Assembly (NCBI GenBank): GCA_032716605.1
Contig: CM064519.1
Coordinates: 24,700,191-24,764,190 of the forward strand
Length of the DNA: 64,000 bases
DNA from: Paralithodes platypus
Lineage: Eukaryota; Arthropoda; Malacostraca; Decapoda; Lithodidae
Direction of reading: 5' to 3'
The position numbers and the translations under genes are program-made. Below are positions 41,114-53,036 of this stretch, one piece after another (the first letter of the stretch is position 1; each line of letters starts with the position of its first letter). Below the pieces are notes generated by a model. It ran no database searches, was not told where the DNA came from, and saw only the letters and a list, made by a program, of their open reading frames with translations.

Positions 41114-41620
41114 CCCCAAGCTGCCTGGCCGAACAGCCCCAAGGCCCCGAGCAATTCCAAGGCCATAACCGAGTGCCCCCACAGAACCCTCCCTGCCGAC
41201 CACAATAAAGCCTGGGTGACCGAAGCCACTCCATGGCGGGGAGCTGAGGAGGGTGCGGAAATGCCCGGGAAACCAAAGCCCCACCCAGGGCCCTGTGCCC
41301 CTCAGCAATTATGAAGAGAAAGTTGAGGGACAAGGGAAAAATGTGACGCTTTGGCTTCCAATCTTGGTAGATTGGGAGGTCAATCCACGGAAGAGACGCC
41401 GTCACTTGAGATCTAGAAAATATATAAGTTAAAGGAACAGTCAGAGTAAGCTATGGGTATGGCAGAGATTGCTCAGCTCTCACTCTGATAGACCAGCCCA
41501 TCACCACATGACTAGAACCCAATCCTCTCAGCATCAGCTAGGAAAGGCCCTAGAAAGCCACCTTTGGCGGGGGGATAGCTCCCCTATTTCAACTCCTTTC
41601 GGGGTTGGGCACCCGCCTAG
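41073..41620 (-). mobile_element. LINE-derived short element (LDD), copy 4, full length
   Basis: Minus strand, starting at 41620 with the GGGTGCCCAACCCCGAAAGG hairpin and ending in a long (AAC)n tail at 41073-41113. TTGGATG is duplicated at 41066-41072 and 41622-41628. Confidence 0.85.
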
Positions 41621-41635
41621 ATTGGATGTGATGGA

Positions 41636-41922
41636 CATGATAATACCAGCACAGCACTCTGACTGACATGGGTTCCTGCTGTCCCACTCTCCTACGTACC
41701 TCTTCATTCCTCAATCTGTTTCTATGCGTCACTTTACACATACTTCTCAAGCAGTTCATTTCCATCACAGGTTGGATGTGATGGAGATGAACTGCTTGAG
41801 AAGTATGTGTAAAGTGACGCATAGAAACAGATTGAGGAATGAAGAGGTACGTAGGAGAGTGGGACAGCAGGAACCCATGTCGGTCAGAGTGGACAGAAGA
41901 GTGCTGTGCTGGTATTATCATG
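41636..41922. repeat. Near-perfect inverted repeat (hairpin) in an RTE-D LINE
   Basis: The left arm 41636-41769 is the reverse complement of 41777-41922. Differences are a ~12 base gap (GTGGACAGAAGA is extra in the right arm) and a few substitutions. The centre is about 7 bases. Both arms are preceded by GTTGGATGTGATGGA-like sequence. Confidence 0.9.
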
Positions 41923-42330
41923 TTGAGCGAATAGAAGATGAAAAGGCTTACAAAGAGAGTATATGTGTCAGATACAAGGGGAGAGAGAGGGATAGGAAGA
42001 CCTCTGTTGAGATAGAGAGATTGTGTAGTACAAGCGTTAGAAGATAGAGAGAGGACTGTAGAACAGGCAAGAGGAATGGTAATGAATAGAAATATATAGG
42101 GAATGTTTGTGAATTGATAGTGATAACGCGGTCATTGGGTTGGGCGCCAGTTGGACTAGATATTGGTCCGTCAGGCGCTTGGCCCAGGGAGCTGGTGTAT
42201 TTGAAGGGTCATGCCTGGATGTGAGGTGGTGGTAAAGCTTCGCTGCGTGTCTGCCTGCTGAGACCGGAAGCTCTCCGGGAGGTCTTGGAATTGAGAATCT
42301 TTTGCTGGGGACCCTAAATGGGCCTGGGTT
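41773..42330 (+). pseudogene. RTE-D LINE, RT C-terminus and 3' UTR
   Basis: The ORF includes MEMNCLRSMCKVTHRNRLRN, EEVRRRVGQQEPMSVRVDRR and CWYYHVERIEDEKAYKESI, the C-terminal region typical of RTE-like RTs. A stop at about 42046 is followed by the 3' UTR whose fragments are found at 2556, 27680 and 59665. The polymerase domain is absent. Confidence 0.7.
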
Positions 42331-42440
42331 TCTGGGTCTTCTGGAAACCCATCCTTCTCCACCCTACAAATCATGCTCACTCTCACCATTCCACAAATCA
42401 TGCTCACTCTTACCATTATATATATGCCTAATGGTGTACA

Positions 42441-42980
42441 ATTGTTGTTGTTGTTGTTGTTCCCCAGGCTGTCTGACCGAACAGCCCCAAGGTCTCGAGC
42501 AAGGCCAAGGCCATAAACGAGCGCCCCCAAAAAAATCCTCCCTGCTTACCACTAACAAAGCCCGGGTGACCGAAGCCACTCCAAGGCAGGGAGCTGAGGA
42601 GGGTGCGGAAACGCCCGGGAAACCAAAGCCCCACCCAAGGCCCTGTGCCCCTCAGCAATTATGAAGGGAAAGTTGAGGGGTAAGGGAAAAATGTGACACT
42701 TTGGCTCCCAATCTGCCAACTTCTAGGTTGGCAGTAGGGAGGTCAATCCACGGAAAAGACGCCGCCACTTGAGATCTAGAAGATATATAAGTAAAAGGAA
42801 CAGTCAGAGTAAGCTATGGGTATGGCAGAGATCGCTCAGTTCTCACTTGGATAGACCAGCCCATCACCACATGACTAGAACCCAATCCTCTCAGCATCAG
42901 CTAGGAAAGGCCCTAGAAAGCCGCCTTTGGCGGGGGGATAGCTCCCCTATTTCAACTCCTTTCGGGGTTGGGCACCCGCC
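42441..42980 (-). mobile_element. LINE-derived short element (LDD), copy 5
   Basis: Minus-strand copy from the GGGTGCCCAACCCCGAAAGG start (about 42980) to (AAC)n at 42443-42462. Compared with copy 4 it carries TGCCAACTTCTAGGTTGGCA near 42714, as does copy 1, giving two subfamilies. Confidence 0.8.
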
Positions 42981-43857
42981 CAGTATACAGTAGTGTAGTG
43001 TACAGTAGTTGGTTGTGCATCATCAATATAAGATTATCCTATCCCCTCCAGGTTTCAAATCCGGGTTCTTATATTAGGAGTAGGCTACTGGACACTTTAC
43101 AAGTTTCTAATACAAGTACGCTACTACTACTTATAACTATGTTATAACTTATAATTATATTGTGTGTCTCCCGATAATTATCATTGTGTTTATATAGTCT
43201 GCTTTAATTCAGCAAACTCTGTTCAACAATTTTTCACTCATCATCCATGTTCATATTCATAATAAAGCCTTTTAAAATATTAAACTATTTTGTATAATTA
43301 TTGAAAATTTTACTGCTCCTTCCTTCAGAACGCTTCAGTCCATCAATCACTCTCCTACAATTCTCTGCCTCACATATTCCATACCTACAAATTGTCTTGG
43401 TATGACAACATTTTATAATCAATGTTATTTTTTCCTAAGTCTTTTTTCTACATGCTAAGTATTTTGTATATTTTTCTGAAGGCTGGCTGAAGTTTGAACA
43501 TCTTGGACTTTTCTAAAAATTTTAAGATAAACAGAGAGCTGGACTATCTCAGCCCTTTCAATTAGATATCACAAATTTTTTGCTTTATTCTAACTACAAT
43601 ACTCTGTTTCGAGGCGGCCACCCCCAGCTATGGGGTATGTGCCTGAGTATGTACATACTGTACATACATACAGTATGTGTACTTCAAGACTACTGTATTT
43701 TAATCAACATAAAGGACCTGTGAGTATTAAAGGATTTATTGAGACAGTTTGTACCTTTTTTATTCCTAATGGGCCTTCCTTAGCCAAGTAAAATTTATCT
43801 GGCAGTAGCAATATTAAAATAAAGAAAGTCTTCTAATTGAAGGTGTTAACCCCCCTA
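42981..43857. other. Unassigned sequence
   Basis: No gene recognised. It contains several TACAGTA/TACTGTA heptamers (42986-43012 and 43655-43697), an inverted copy of the CCCCATAGCTGGGGG block (43620-43650) and a decayed piece of TTAA family 5 (about 43725-43849). Confidence 0.45.
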
Positions 43858-44779
43858 CAGTGGTTGTTTACTGTATATATGGATGGAGTCATGAAAGAAA
43901 TACTATCAAGAGCAGTGGATGTTGGTGTATCGCTGAAAAGGGAGGGAATTGAGTGGAAGCTACCTATACTGCTGTTTGTGGATGATACAGTTCATATGAG
44001 TGATAATGAATGGGAGTTGCAGGGTCTGGTAAATGAGTTTGGAACAGTGTGCGAAAAACGGAATTTGAAGGTAAATGCGGGGAAGGACAAGGTTATGGTC
44101 TTCGAAAGGGGTGAAGTCACAGAGTGTGAGGTGAAGCTGAACGGTCAGGCTATGGAGATCGTCAACGCTTTTAAGTATCTGGGCAGTGTGTTGAGTAAAG
44201 ATGGGACTATGGATGAAGAAGTGCGGGAGAGGGTACAACAGGAGAAGAGGGTTGTAGGAATGCTAAAAGCAGTAACAAGAAATAGGGTGGTCAGTATGGA
44301 AGTGAAGAAGTCCTTGCATGACAGTGTGGTAACCCGACACTGACTTACGGAAGCGAAGCATGGACGTTGGTTGAGAGACTCAGACCAAGAGTGAGAGCAG
44401 TGGAAATGAATTACTTAAGTGCGAACGGAGTTACATGGAGGGATAGACAGACTAATGAGGAAGTAAGAAGGAGGTGTGGTGTGGAGGTAGATGTGCTGGA
44501 AAGTGTGAAAAGGAACAACTTGAGATGGTTCGGCCATATGGAACGTATGGAAAGCGAGAGAATGACTAAGAGGGTGTATGAGAGCGAGGTGGAGGGACAG
44601 AGAGGGAGAGGTAGACCGAATGAGAGGTGGAAGGATGGAGTGAGGAAGTACATGAACGAAGGCGGTGCTGGTTGGGGGGAGGGGCGTCGACTGACTGGGG
44701 ACAGAGGTGCATGGGGGCGGTTCGTTCGTGGCCACCCCTTCGGGGATCATGGTGTCAGGCAATAGATCGATAGATAGAA
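43858..44779 (+). pseudogene. RTE-B LINE, RT palm to 3' end, copy 3
   Basis: Starts TVVVYMDGV-equivalent at LFTVYMDGVMKEILSRAVDV, then intact LLFVDDTVHMSDNEWELQG (catalytic VDD) and LNGQAMEIVNAFKYLGSVLS. A one-base loss near 44335 shifts the frame, which resumes with RWFGHMERMESERMTKRVYE and ends in CAATAGATCGATAGATAGAA. The copy is 5'-truncated. Confidence 0.85.
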
Positions 44780-45919
44780 CCCCTAATCTACGGGCATGAT
44801 TTGCGTGTTTCGTAATTTTAGCTAATTTGATCTCTAAAGTAAAGGGATATGGAAAACCACTGATGATGAAACATGGTATCCATGCTTCAAATAGACATCA
44901 AACACTCTTCTGTAGCGTTCTTCATCTTTCTGTAGTGATTAGTTGAATTTTCGGTATTGTGAAATTTGCAAGTACAGTAGTTTGTGATCAAAGATGCATA
45001 GTGGATGCCTGGTGAGAGTAAAAGTCATGAGAGGGTGTCTGGGAATACCACCCTCAACTGTGAACAGACCTACACTAAAGGGCTGTTCACACGGTCCTGT
45101 TTTTACCCGACTTCCGACGAGGTCAGAGTACTGTATTGGAAATCCAAATTTCGCCGAGGTGTCATAGAAGAAAGAAGAGGCAAAAAGAATAATTCAAGAA
45201 ATCTGAAAAAGAAAAAGAAAAGTCGGTCAACTCTTTCACGTGATAATAACAAAACAAATAGAGGGGCCCGTTGTAAAGGCTATCTCCCTGACCTAACATC
45301 GACCAAGTCGTGCATACACTATATCCCAAGCACCAGCAGACGCATTAGGTTTATCTTCGACTCTTCTTAGCTATGTCTGCCAAAGCACAACACATCCGAT
45401 CTTGTGAGTGGCCCAAAGATATCACTGATATTACTGTAAATTGATACATGTGCTTTCTGCTTGGTGATTCTCCATCCACAGACCCCACCTTTGATTCGGC
45501 TATCCCGTGTGAAGACTTTTTGATTCTCAGCAGAAATTTTCCGGCAAATATTCCTCGAGCTCCCTGGGATATGGAAACTGAAAATGACCTTGTGACCAGG
45601 CCTTAATGCTGTGTGGGCAAGTCTCTCCCCCTCCAGATGCCCGGAGCTAATATGAAAACGTTCTTAATCATATTCATCCAGATGCCACTCAAGGCAATTA
45701 ATAATGCCAAAGTATCACATGAATTTCCTGGCATTTAAAAGTTAAGGACATAGTTATACTAATACAAGTATGTATATTCTGTGTACAGTAGTATGTTCAA
45801 GGCTTTAGAAATTTAAGCATGATATACAGTGCATTATCAGAACAAATATTTAATACTAATTTCAAATGTTTGCATTTAGAATGAAGCAGTCTATACATAC
45901 ATGCATTCAGTACATTATT
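44780..45919. other. Unassigned sequence with a basic 121-codon frame
   Basis: I see no repeat or gene I can name. The frame at 45005-45370 includes a lysine-rich stretch (RNLKKKKKSRSTLS) from an A-rich segment and resembles no family I know. Four TACAGTA/TACTGTA heptamers occur (about 44974, 45126, 45435, 45787). Confidence 0.35.
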
Positions 45920-46407
45920 TTAACCCTTCCTGCCCGGGCAGCATTTTAATAGGACGCACCTTGCGAAGGCCTGGAGCCCGGGCGTCCTTTTAAAATCCTT
46001 TGCTTGAAAGCGTCCCTAAGCGTGCTTTGAAACCCGCGCGGCGAAACGTTTGTAAACAAAGCCGATCGGAGCGCCGCCAAACCTCAACAAGAAGAAGAAG
46101 AAGTTCAACCTTGTCCGCCATTGCCAGTTATAGCGAAAATTAGTGTTACAAAGTGTCCGATATTGCTAAATATGCAGGATAACTCTCTCCACGGAAATCG
46201 TCATCACACCTGAACCAGTTGATCTAGATAGCTCTACTCAACGCCAGTCTACAGATACAAGTAAGCACTACATTTTGAGATTTGTGTGAATACTCTAGCA
46301 GTTAAAATAAACAAAATAGGCCTATGTTTACATGCAACGTTTTTTGGCCAGATCGCCCGGATAGGACTATCGACATCTATAAATGCTGCCCGGGGAGGAA
46401 GGGTTAA
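45920..46407. mobile_element. TTAA MITE, family 1 copy b
   Basis: 488 bp between TTAA at 45920 and 46404, with inverted CCCTTCCTGCCCGGGC / GCCCGGGGAGGAAGGG ends. The interior is shared with 219-707 (GTAAACAAAGCCGATCG, CTGAACCAGTTGA). Confidence 0.82.
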
Positions 46408-47021
46408 TGACTGAGTGCTAAACTCGAAGTGTGGTTTTGGTCTCATGTCCTATTGTCAGCGTTTTAGGCAGCCCTGTTCAGAGCTGCCTCACTTGTCAGG
46501 TTCTTTGATTCAAGATTACACGGCAAGGTCTGATCCCACATCTTTTTTGGTCTGCCCCTTGGTGCTGCTCCCTCCACGCTCATGGACTTGCATTTTTTTC
46601 ACCCAACTTAGTCCATCTATCACCTCCACATGTTCAAACCATCTAAGCCTGCTAGTACGCACCTCATGACTTATAACTCTTTATGCCTAACCGTCTCCTT
46701 AACTCTTTACTAAATATTCTATCTTGCAGTTTGGCCCCACACATCCATCCCACCATTCACATCTTATTGCGTTCCATTCTGCTGATATCATCCGCTTTGA
46801 CAGGCTACGTTTCTGAAGCGTACCGGTATGTCATTGTGCTTCCAACGCATGAAGCGTACACCTTTCCCTTCAAGGGGAGAGGGAGTCTTCTCATGGTAAG
46901 TAGTGGCAACAGTTCTCTGAACTTTCCCCAGCCGCATCTTATTTTGGCAACAGCAATGGCCTCAGCCCCACCACAGGCAGAGATGGTATCTCCCAAGTAG
47001 CAAAACTTGTCCACCATCTCC

Positions 47022-47602
47022 CCCCCAGGGGGTAAGGGGGCCTTCACCTAATGGTGGAGGAAAATAAGAATATGCCTCATGCATCCTACTGCGTGTCGTA
47101 CAAGGCGACTAATAGGGCGGATGGCGATAGACTTGTGGACCAACAGCCTTTATCTTAGCACTGTCTTGGTATGGCACTGCCGAGGCTAGTGAGGTGCGGA
47201 TAGGTGCCACAGGGGACTGAGTCTTACCTGGGCGCTGTTTGGCACCACACCTGTGTCGGCAATTGTTTGCATGTTGGAGCAGTGTTGGGGCAGGACTTTA
47301 TTGTTCTATAGTCCAAATTGACTAATATACAGTTGTTGTTGTTGTCTTTTTGTAACACTGTTAAGGCTGGTATGGTTGCAGATACTGCAGGTGCAAATGC
47401 TGCAGGGGGAGTCTGTTGAGTCTTGCTGATGCACGGTTAGCACTATACCAACATCAGCCACAGTGATGACTTGGTGGGGCAGTGCTGTGGCGGGACTTTA
47501 TTGTAGTACAGTACACTCCAACTACTGAAAGACAACCCCGTCTGAGCCGTTACAACGCATGTAATGGAAAAATGACGCTAAACCATTGTATTGTTGTATT
47601 GT
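47022..47602 (+). mobile_element. ~580 bp short element with TGTA-type tail, copy 1
   Basis: Starts CCCCCAGGGGGTAAGG and ends ACCATTGTATTGTTGTATTG, with ATCTCC duplicated at 47016-47021 and 47603-47608 inside RTE-A. The second copy at 62340-62952 shares nearly its whole length and ends in (TGTA)n. No ORF; no tRNA-like boxes found. Confidence 0.82.
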
Positions 47603-47783
47603 ATCTCCAGTGCCTCATTGCCAAAGTTAACACTCTCGAGCCAGTCATTGAACACAAGCTTACCTTTGCATACTATGCATACACATTTTTCAACTTCAGA
47701 TTTCTTCTTCGGTAGAGGTCCCTTTATTCTAGTACAGCATTTCTTCCCGTGGTGTACCCAGCAGTGGCAGACGCTACACTGTA

Positions 47784-47940
47784 TTTACCTAATTGTAGTT
47801 TACAGGAGTTGAGCTAAGCTCGTGTTGTCCCGTCTCTCGGTCTACTTTCATCCAATTTTTTCTTGAAAATATGGATGATCCTTGCCCCTACCACCTCCTC
47901 CTCCAGCCTATTCCATTTGTCAATACATCTATACATGTAC
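47784..47940 (-). mobile_element. CR1-like LINE 3' end fragment
   Basis: Shares TACCTAATTGTAG, the GCTCGTGTTGTCC block and CATCCAATTTT with 18849-19000. It interrupts the RTE-A PHD-like region, which is continuous in the copy at 57650-57680. Confidence 0.75.
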
Positions 47941-49517
47941 TGAATTCGCTCCCACCCTTTCTGCATACTGCGCATGGGTATGCACTTTTTTCTACCTTTC
48001 CAAGCCCTAATCTACTGTGTAAAACCTTGGTTTTATTTATGCTAACTCTTAATCCTTTACTTGCTTTCTCCAACTTCTGAACTTGGCCTCGGCATCCCGC
48101 ACACTATAGTATCTGCGATAAGTACTAGGTCATCTGCGTATAGCAGTTCCTAGGGGAGCCCAGCTCTGAAATCACCAGATAGTGCCTCCAGAACCATAAC
48201 AAAGAGGAGAGGCTTAACACAGAGCCCTGGTGAACTCGACATGAACTGTAAATTCCTCACTCAGTACACCTGTCACCCTCACTGCCGTTCGTGAGCCCTC
48301 GTACATCTTCATTATCACACTTAACAGCCACTCCTCTACTCCAAGTTTTCTCATAGCCCACTGCACAACATCTCTGGACACCCTATCAAAGCCCTTCTCC
48401 ATGTCTACAAACACAAGATACAGATTTCTATTTTTAAATGAACATCTTTCCTGCAGCTGCTTGACTATGAAGATAGCATCGATTGTACCACGTCTTGGCA
48501 TGAAACCGAACTGCATATCGTTGATAGAAATACTTTCCCTGATCATACCCTCAAAGACTCTCACAGACCTCGACTTGGTTAAGCAATTTCAGGCCTCTAT
48601 AATTTCCCCTATCCAACGAATCCCCCTTTCCCTTATATGTTTACTACTATACTGTATTATACTTTTGTGCCATTCATTATGGATTCTCTCCTCTCTAATG
48701 ATGGAGTTTATTAGCTCTGAGACCAAACTCACTCCTATCGCACCTGAGGCTTTAATCATCTTAGCTACTATGCTAGATCACCCTGCAGCTTTTCTGTCCT
48801 TCATTTTATTTATTGCACTGCTTACAACAGCTTGCATAATTAAAGGGGGGTGGCTAAGTATTGGTTTATCGTTACTAAGCTGCTCTCTATTCCACTCAAA
48901 TTCCATGTTGAGTAATTGTTCGTCGTTTACCTTCCAAGCATCTCTAATTTCTTTGTCAGCGTAAACAATTGTCACACTATCATTTCTGTCACACTGTTCT
49001 CCTATAACATCTCTACTGTCATCCTTAACTCGCCTAGCTAAATTGAAGATTTAATTGGTATTTTCTGCGTTTCTCACTTGGTCTTTGAACAGGTCCGGTA
49101 TGATTTTCTTTGCCTTGTATCTCTGGCTTTCCTTTTTTTTTTTTCCCCCTTTATTTCACTTAACCGTCAGATATTCCTTCCTGCTGCCTCCTTTCTTCCA
49201 TGCTTTGAAACATCTTCTTTTCTCCTTTATTGCATTTTCAACATCGTCATTCCACTACCAGAAAATCATATACCTGGGGGGACCCATAGTTATGCCACAG
49301 ACTTTTTCAGTGGCGGCAAGAAGGCTACTTTCTAGGAAGTTCCATTGGCTATTTACATAATTTGCCTTAGTGCCCCTATTCCTATCCATTTCCTCCAGTT
49401 CACTTCAAAACCTATCCCTATATTCAGAAGCCATACTTTCCTTTTTGGCATGTACGTATACCTTCTTTCGCACAGGATTTTTTGGCATGTATACCTTCTT
49501 TTTCACATAAGCTCTCC

Positions 49518-49760
49518 TTAACCCCTCGAGTACTAGTGACGCACATTATGCGTCGGCAATGTATGTAACGCTAAACCCCAGCGCCGCATAGGGTGCGTCG
49601 CGGTTAATTACTCCAGTCCTATGGCACCTAGAGGGCTCAGATTTGTATGGGAACTGTGTAAGTATCCCACGCAACAATGCCGATGGTTGAAAACCCTCAT
49701 ACTGCACTATACTGCACTACTAAACTTTCTTTCTTTTCAGATCACTTATGTCAACCTGTA
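49518..49760. mobile_element. TTAA MITE, family 2 copy c (truncated)
   Basis: TTAACCCCTCGAGTACTAG then two blocks with GACGCACATTATGCGTC and GCCGCATAGGGTGCGTC cores. GGGCTCAGATTTGTATGGGA and GATGGTTGAAAAC match 784-1225. The right end is missing. Confidence 0.6.
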
Positions 49761-49796
49761 TGTGTCATAGGGATGTTGTTTAACCCACAGAGCCCG

Positions 49797-50212
49797 GTTG
49801 GCCTCTTAGAAGGCATTATGAGATGAGAATGGTGAGATGGATGTGTGGGGCCAGGCTACAGGATAGAATAACAAATGTTGAGCTGAGGAGACGTTTAGGT
49901 ATAAAGAGTATTAGCGAGGTGATGCGTACAAGTAGACTGGGATGGTATGGACATGTGGAGAGAATGGATGAACAAAATTGGGTGAAAAAATGCATGTCTG
50001 TGATTGTGGAGGGAGCTGCACCAAGGGGTGGACCGAGGAAGACCTGGGATCGGACTATACACGCCGATCTCAAATCCAAGAACTTGACAAGTGAAGCAGC
50101 CCTTAACAGGGTTGCCTGGAACGCCGCCATTAGGACAAGAGACTGAAACTGCACTTATGTGTGGAACACTCGGTCTTAAAATTTGATGTATGTAAAATTT
50201 GATGTATGTATT
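49797..50212 (+). pseudogene. RTE-A LINE, C-terminus and 3' end
   Basis: ORF 49823-50146: MRMVRWMCGARLQDRITNVE, SRLGWYGHVERMDEQNWVKK, APRGGPRKTWDRTIHADLKS, then GAAACTGCACTTATGTGTGG and a (TGTA)-type end. The frame is open but only the last ~107 residues of the polyprotein are present. Confidence 0.82.
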
Positions 50213-51053
50213 AACAGTCTTCCCCATGGGGCCCGGATGGCCTCTGAGCAGGCTAAGGGCTATTCTAAGCTTTAAAACCACTTAAAACCGCGCTAGAGAT
50301 TGTTTTGTTGTCTTGGCAGGTGGTCCGTATAACCAACAAGAACAACACACAGTTAGCCAGTCATGTGACTCCTGCTTTCAAGCAAGCCTTATGAATGCTT
50401 GTACGTGTATTGATTTTCCTGAGTCCCAAATAATGCATGGAAGCAGACGACAGAGACTTAGGAATGGTTACAATGGTGAAATACACTGTATATCAGTAAT
50501 CAATAATCAATATAATGAATATTATAATGCATAATTCATAATAAATAATAAATAATAAATTGTTGAACGAATGTAAATAGACCGTAGTCACGGCAGATGT
50601 TACTGCGTCACCGCATTCGGATGATGCTCGGTATTTCCCGCCAACACTCAGTCTTATTTCCACCTCACACAATAACAGCTCAATGTACACTGTTCTAGTC
50701 TTCACCAATCGCAAGATAACACCGATATCTGCCTCAGGTATGTATATAAAGTAGGTTATGCCATTTATTTGCAGAGATATTAGTACAGCAAATTACGAAG
50801 ATCGGGAGGTAAACACAAGTTTTAGGCTGACGACCGCCATACTGACCTACTTATGTTCACAATAAAAACTGAACCACTTGGTCTTGAGACTTCTAGTCTT
50901 CACCCATTGCAAGATAACAATGATTACTGATGCTGGATATATATATAACCTAGGTTAGGTCATCTTTTGTCATTTTTAAGCACGCCAAAATGTTGAGAAT
51001 TCGCTGAATCCCGGGAAAATTCAAAGGCGTGAAGGGACCGACCTACGAGGGTT
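50213..51053. other. Unassigned sequence with an internal repeat
   Basis: No gene recognised. A TCTAGTCTTCACC...GCAAGATAACA segment at about 50693-50760 recurs at about 50886-50970. GAGGGTTAA at 51046-51054 looks like a right end of a TTAA element without a visible left partner. Confidence 0.4.
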
Positions 51054-51800
51054 AATGTGAGGTGAGGGACGTGACTATGTTCTACTATCCAGTTTGTGAG
51101 AAGGATCGCTGTAGATTTGGCTGGGGCTAGTTTGAGTCGGTTTGCGGTGAACCAGTCATTTAGTATGTTGAGGTACGGTTGGAGGAGTTGTGCGGCTGTG
51201 TTTGCGTCTCAATGTGTACATGTGAGTGTTATGTCATCTGCGTAAGAGGCTGTGTGTTTCTGGGGTGTGTGGGGTATGGGTAGGTCGTGCATGTATAGAT
51301 TGAAAAGTGTTGGTGACAAGACGGATCCCTGAGGGACTCCATTTGTGAAATTTCTGATGTTCGATGACTGGCCAGCAAATCTTACATGGGCACATCTTTC
51401 TGCTAGATAGTTGGTCAGCCATCCTTTTATGTTATTGTGCATGTTTGCGTTAAGAATTTTGTTTTTAAGGTTGTGGCGGGGAATGGCATTAAAAGCTTTA
51501 CTAATGTCAATTGTAACAAGAAGTGTTCTATGTGTGTTCTAGCTGAATTGATGCCATAAAAAACTTTTTGTGTGAAGTCTGTAAGAAGGGTATTTGTGTA
51601 GTGTAGTGGCCTAAAGCTGTGTTGTGATGTAGCTAGGGGACTATGAGGTTTGGTTAGTTGTAATATGAGGCATGGTAACTTTTGAGGGGGTGTAAAAGAG
51701 AGTGATGGGGCGGTGTGAGGAGGTTAGCATGGGGTCTTTGTTTGGTTTGAGGATTGTGATGATGACACCATGCTTCCAGATGTTGGGTATTATGTTGTGG
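51054..51800 (-). pseudogene. 2A LINE, divergent fragment of the RT (copy 4)
   Basis: Minus strand: NIWKHGVIITILKPNKDPML, then MHNNIKGWLTNYLAERCAHV, GVPQGSVLSPTLFNLYMHDL and HTASYADDITLTCTH. The catalytic YADD is intact. It differs more from copies 1-3 than they do from each other, so it is an older or sibling lineage. No 5' part, no tail. Confidence 0.75.
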
Positions 51801-52157
51801 TTGGCAGTTCTGACACAGGGTCGTCTAGGTCCATGTCGCTGCAATTTCTCATTGGTTTCTGTCTTGGCCCTTAGTTAATCGTAGACACGGGTGTAATAGA
51901 AATTCTTCACATTACAGATAATTTCCTGGTCCAGTGGCTGTACCAAAGATGACCTTAATATTGGGATGAATGTCATCTAGGTAGGCAGGGTGGCAAGGGG
52001 CATTATCCTTTATTAATAGAAGGATTTTGAATGGAAGTTGTAGCTGGCGGCATAGCAAGCGTGCATCAGGAATAAAATGACTGTTCATCCACTTTTGCAT
52101 TATCGATGAGGTCATGCATCCGTTTACCAGTACCAGTACAAACCAGCAAAATTAGCC

Positions 52158-52238
52158 TTGCCTAGTTATTGCCTTGGCCTTGCTCGGGGCCTTGGGGCTG
52201 TTCGGCCAGCCAGCTTGGGGAACAGCAACAACAACAAC
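52158..52238 (+). mobile_element. LDD/2A LINE 3' tail in the Tigger relic, 17 bp target duplication
   Basis: Only the last ~80 bases (GGGGCTGTTCGGCCAGCCAG and (AAC)n) are present, flanked by AACCAGCAAAATTAGCC at 52141-52157 and 52239-52255. Confidence 0.88.
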
Positions 52239-52779
52239 AACCAGCAAAATTAGCCATGCTACGGACATGCCTGTAACACCTAGGATGCATAGCTGTATGC
52301 ACAATCACTGACTTTATTTTGCTAGACTCAGAAAGATTGCAGGCAAACATCATTGTGAAGTGGGATTTGTCTACCTTTCTCCCTCTGACTTGCTTTTGGT
52401 CCTTGCTAATGTAAGTGAACCTGGGCATCATTTTCCAATTTAATCCACTTTCATTTGGTCCTTCGTATAGCCACCTTCTTCAATGATGGCTTTCAACAAC
52501 TTTGGAAATGCATCGGCAGCTTGTAGGTCAGCAATTGCCCGTTCTCCGTGAAACTTAACATTCTTGAATTGTTTCCTCTTCAAAAATCTTTCCAGCCATC
52601 CCTTTGAGGCTTTGAAGGGTCTTGTTTCAGGACATAATGATGCAGTTTTTACCACCATACACTCCCTGCTGAATAGCAAGGCTAGGGTGGGTGCCCTGAT
52701 GAATCAGGGACTTAGTGAATAGTTGCCACAGATTGCTAGACCGCACCGTTCACCAACAGTGACATCTGCCAATAACTCA

Positions 52780-52851
52780 CTGGCTGGCCCGAGGCTCGAA
52801 CCGTCAGCCTCACAGTTAGCAGGCAAACGCTCTACCAATCGAGCTACGGCC
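52780..52851 (-). repeat. tRNA-related SINE head
   Basis: Minus strand: A box TAGCTCGATTGGTAGAGCG (52829-52847) and B box GGTTCGAGCC (52793-52802) with a CTGCTAA loop that would place GCT as anticodon, as in tRNA-Ser. The acceptor ends pair only in part (GGCC with GGCC), so this is a tRNA-derived SINE head rather than a working tRNA. The SINE body probably extends from about 52700 to 52855. Confidence 0.65.
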
Positions 52852-53036
52852 TGTGACATGATTATAATAAACATGCCTTATAGAATGACTTGGCCTGTTC
52901 CCTTCTATCCAAGGGTACATTTTCACGCTCCTTTCGATGAATCAAGTGGGCTAAGTAGCGTTCCATCTGTACAATGGCGGGATTTGTGACCTTCCTGCGT
53001 CCGTCGAGTTGCTGGCCACCATAAGTCTTGATGGTG

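Larger units (their letters stand above)
46420..49517 (-). pseudogene. RTE-A LINE, long degraded copy with two insertions
   Basis: Minus strand from an upstream linker (49500-48980) through VNDEQLLNMEFEWNREQLSN and INKMKDRKAAG. Next come RT pieces (NDMQFGFMPRRGTIDAIFIV, VDMEKGFDRVSRDVVQWAMR; ORF 48214-48564), a PHD-like cysteine region near 47700, and VDKFCYLGDTISACGGAEA (46805-47047), to the 3' region at 46420. A ~580 bp short element (47022-47602) and a CR1-like fragment (47784-47940) interrupt it. The YADD region near 48140 reads as degraded sequence. Compare the better preserved copy at 56868-58490. Confidence 0.78.

Noticed and set aside
45005..45370. Possible host exon (121 codons)
   Set aside because: Basic composition from an A-rich segment, no splice-flanked conserved block, no family recognised.
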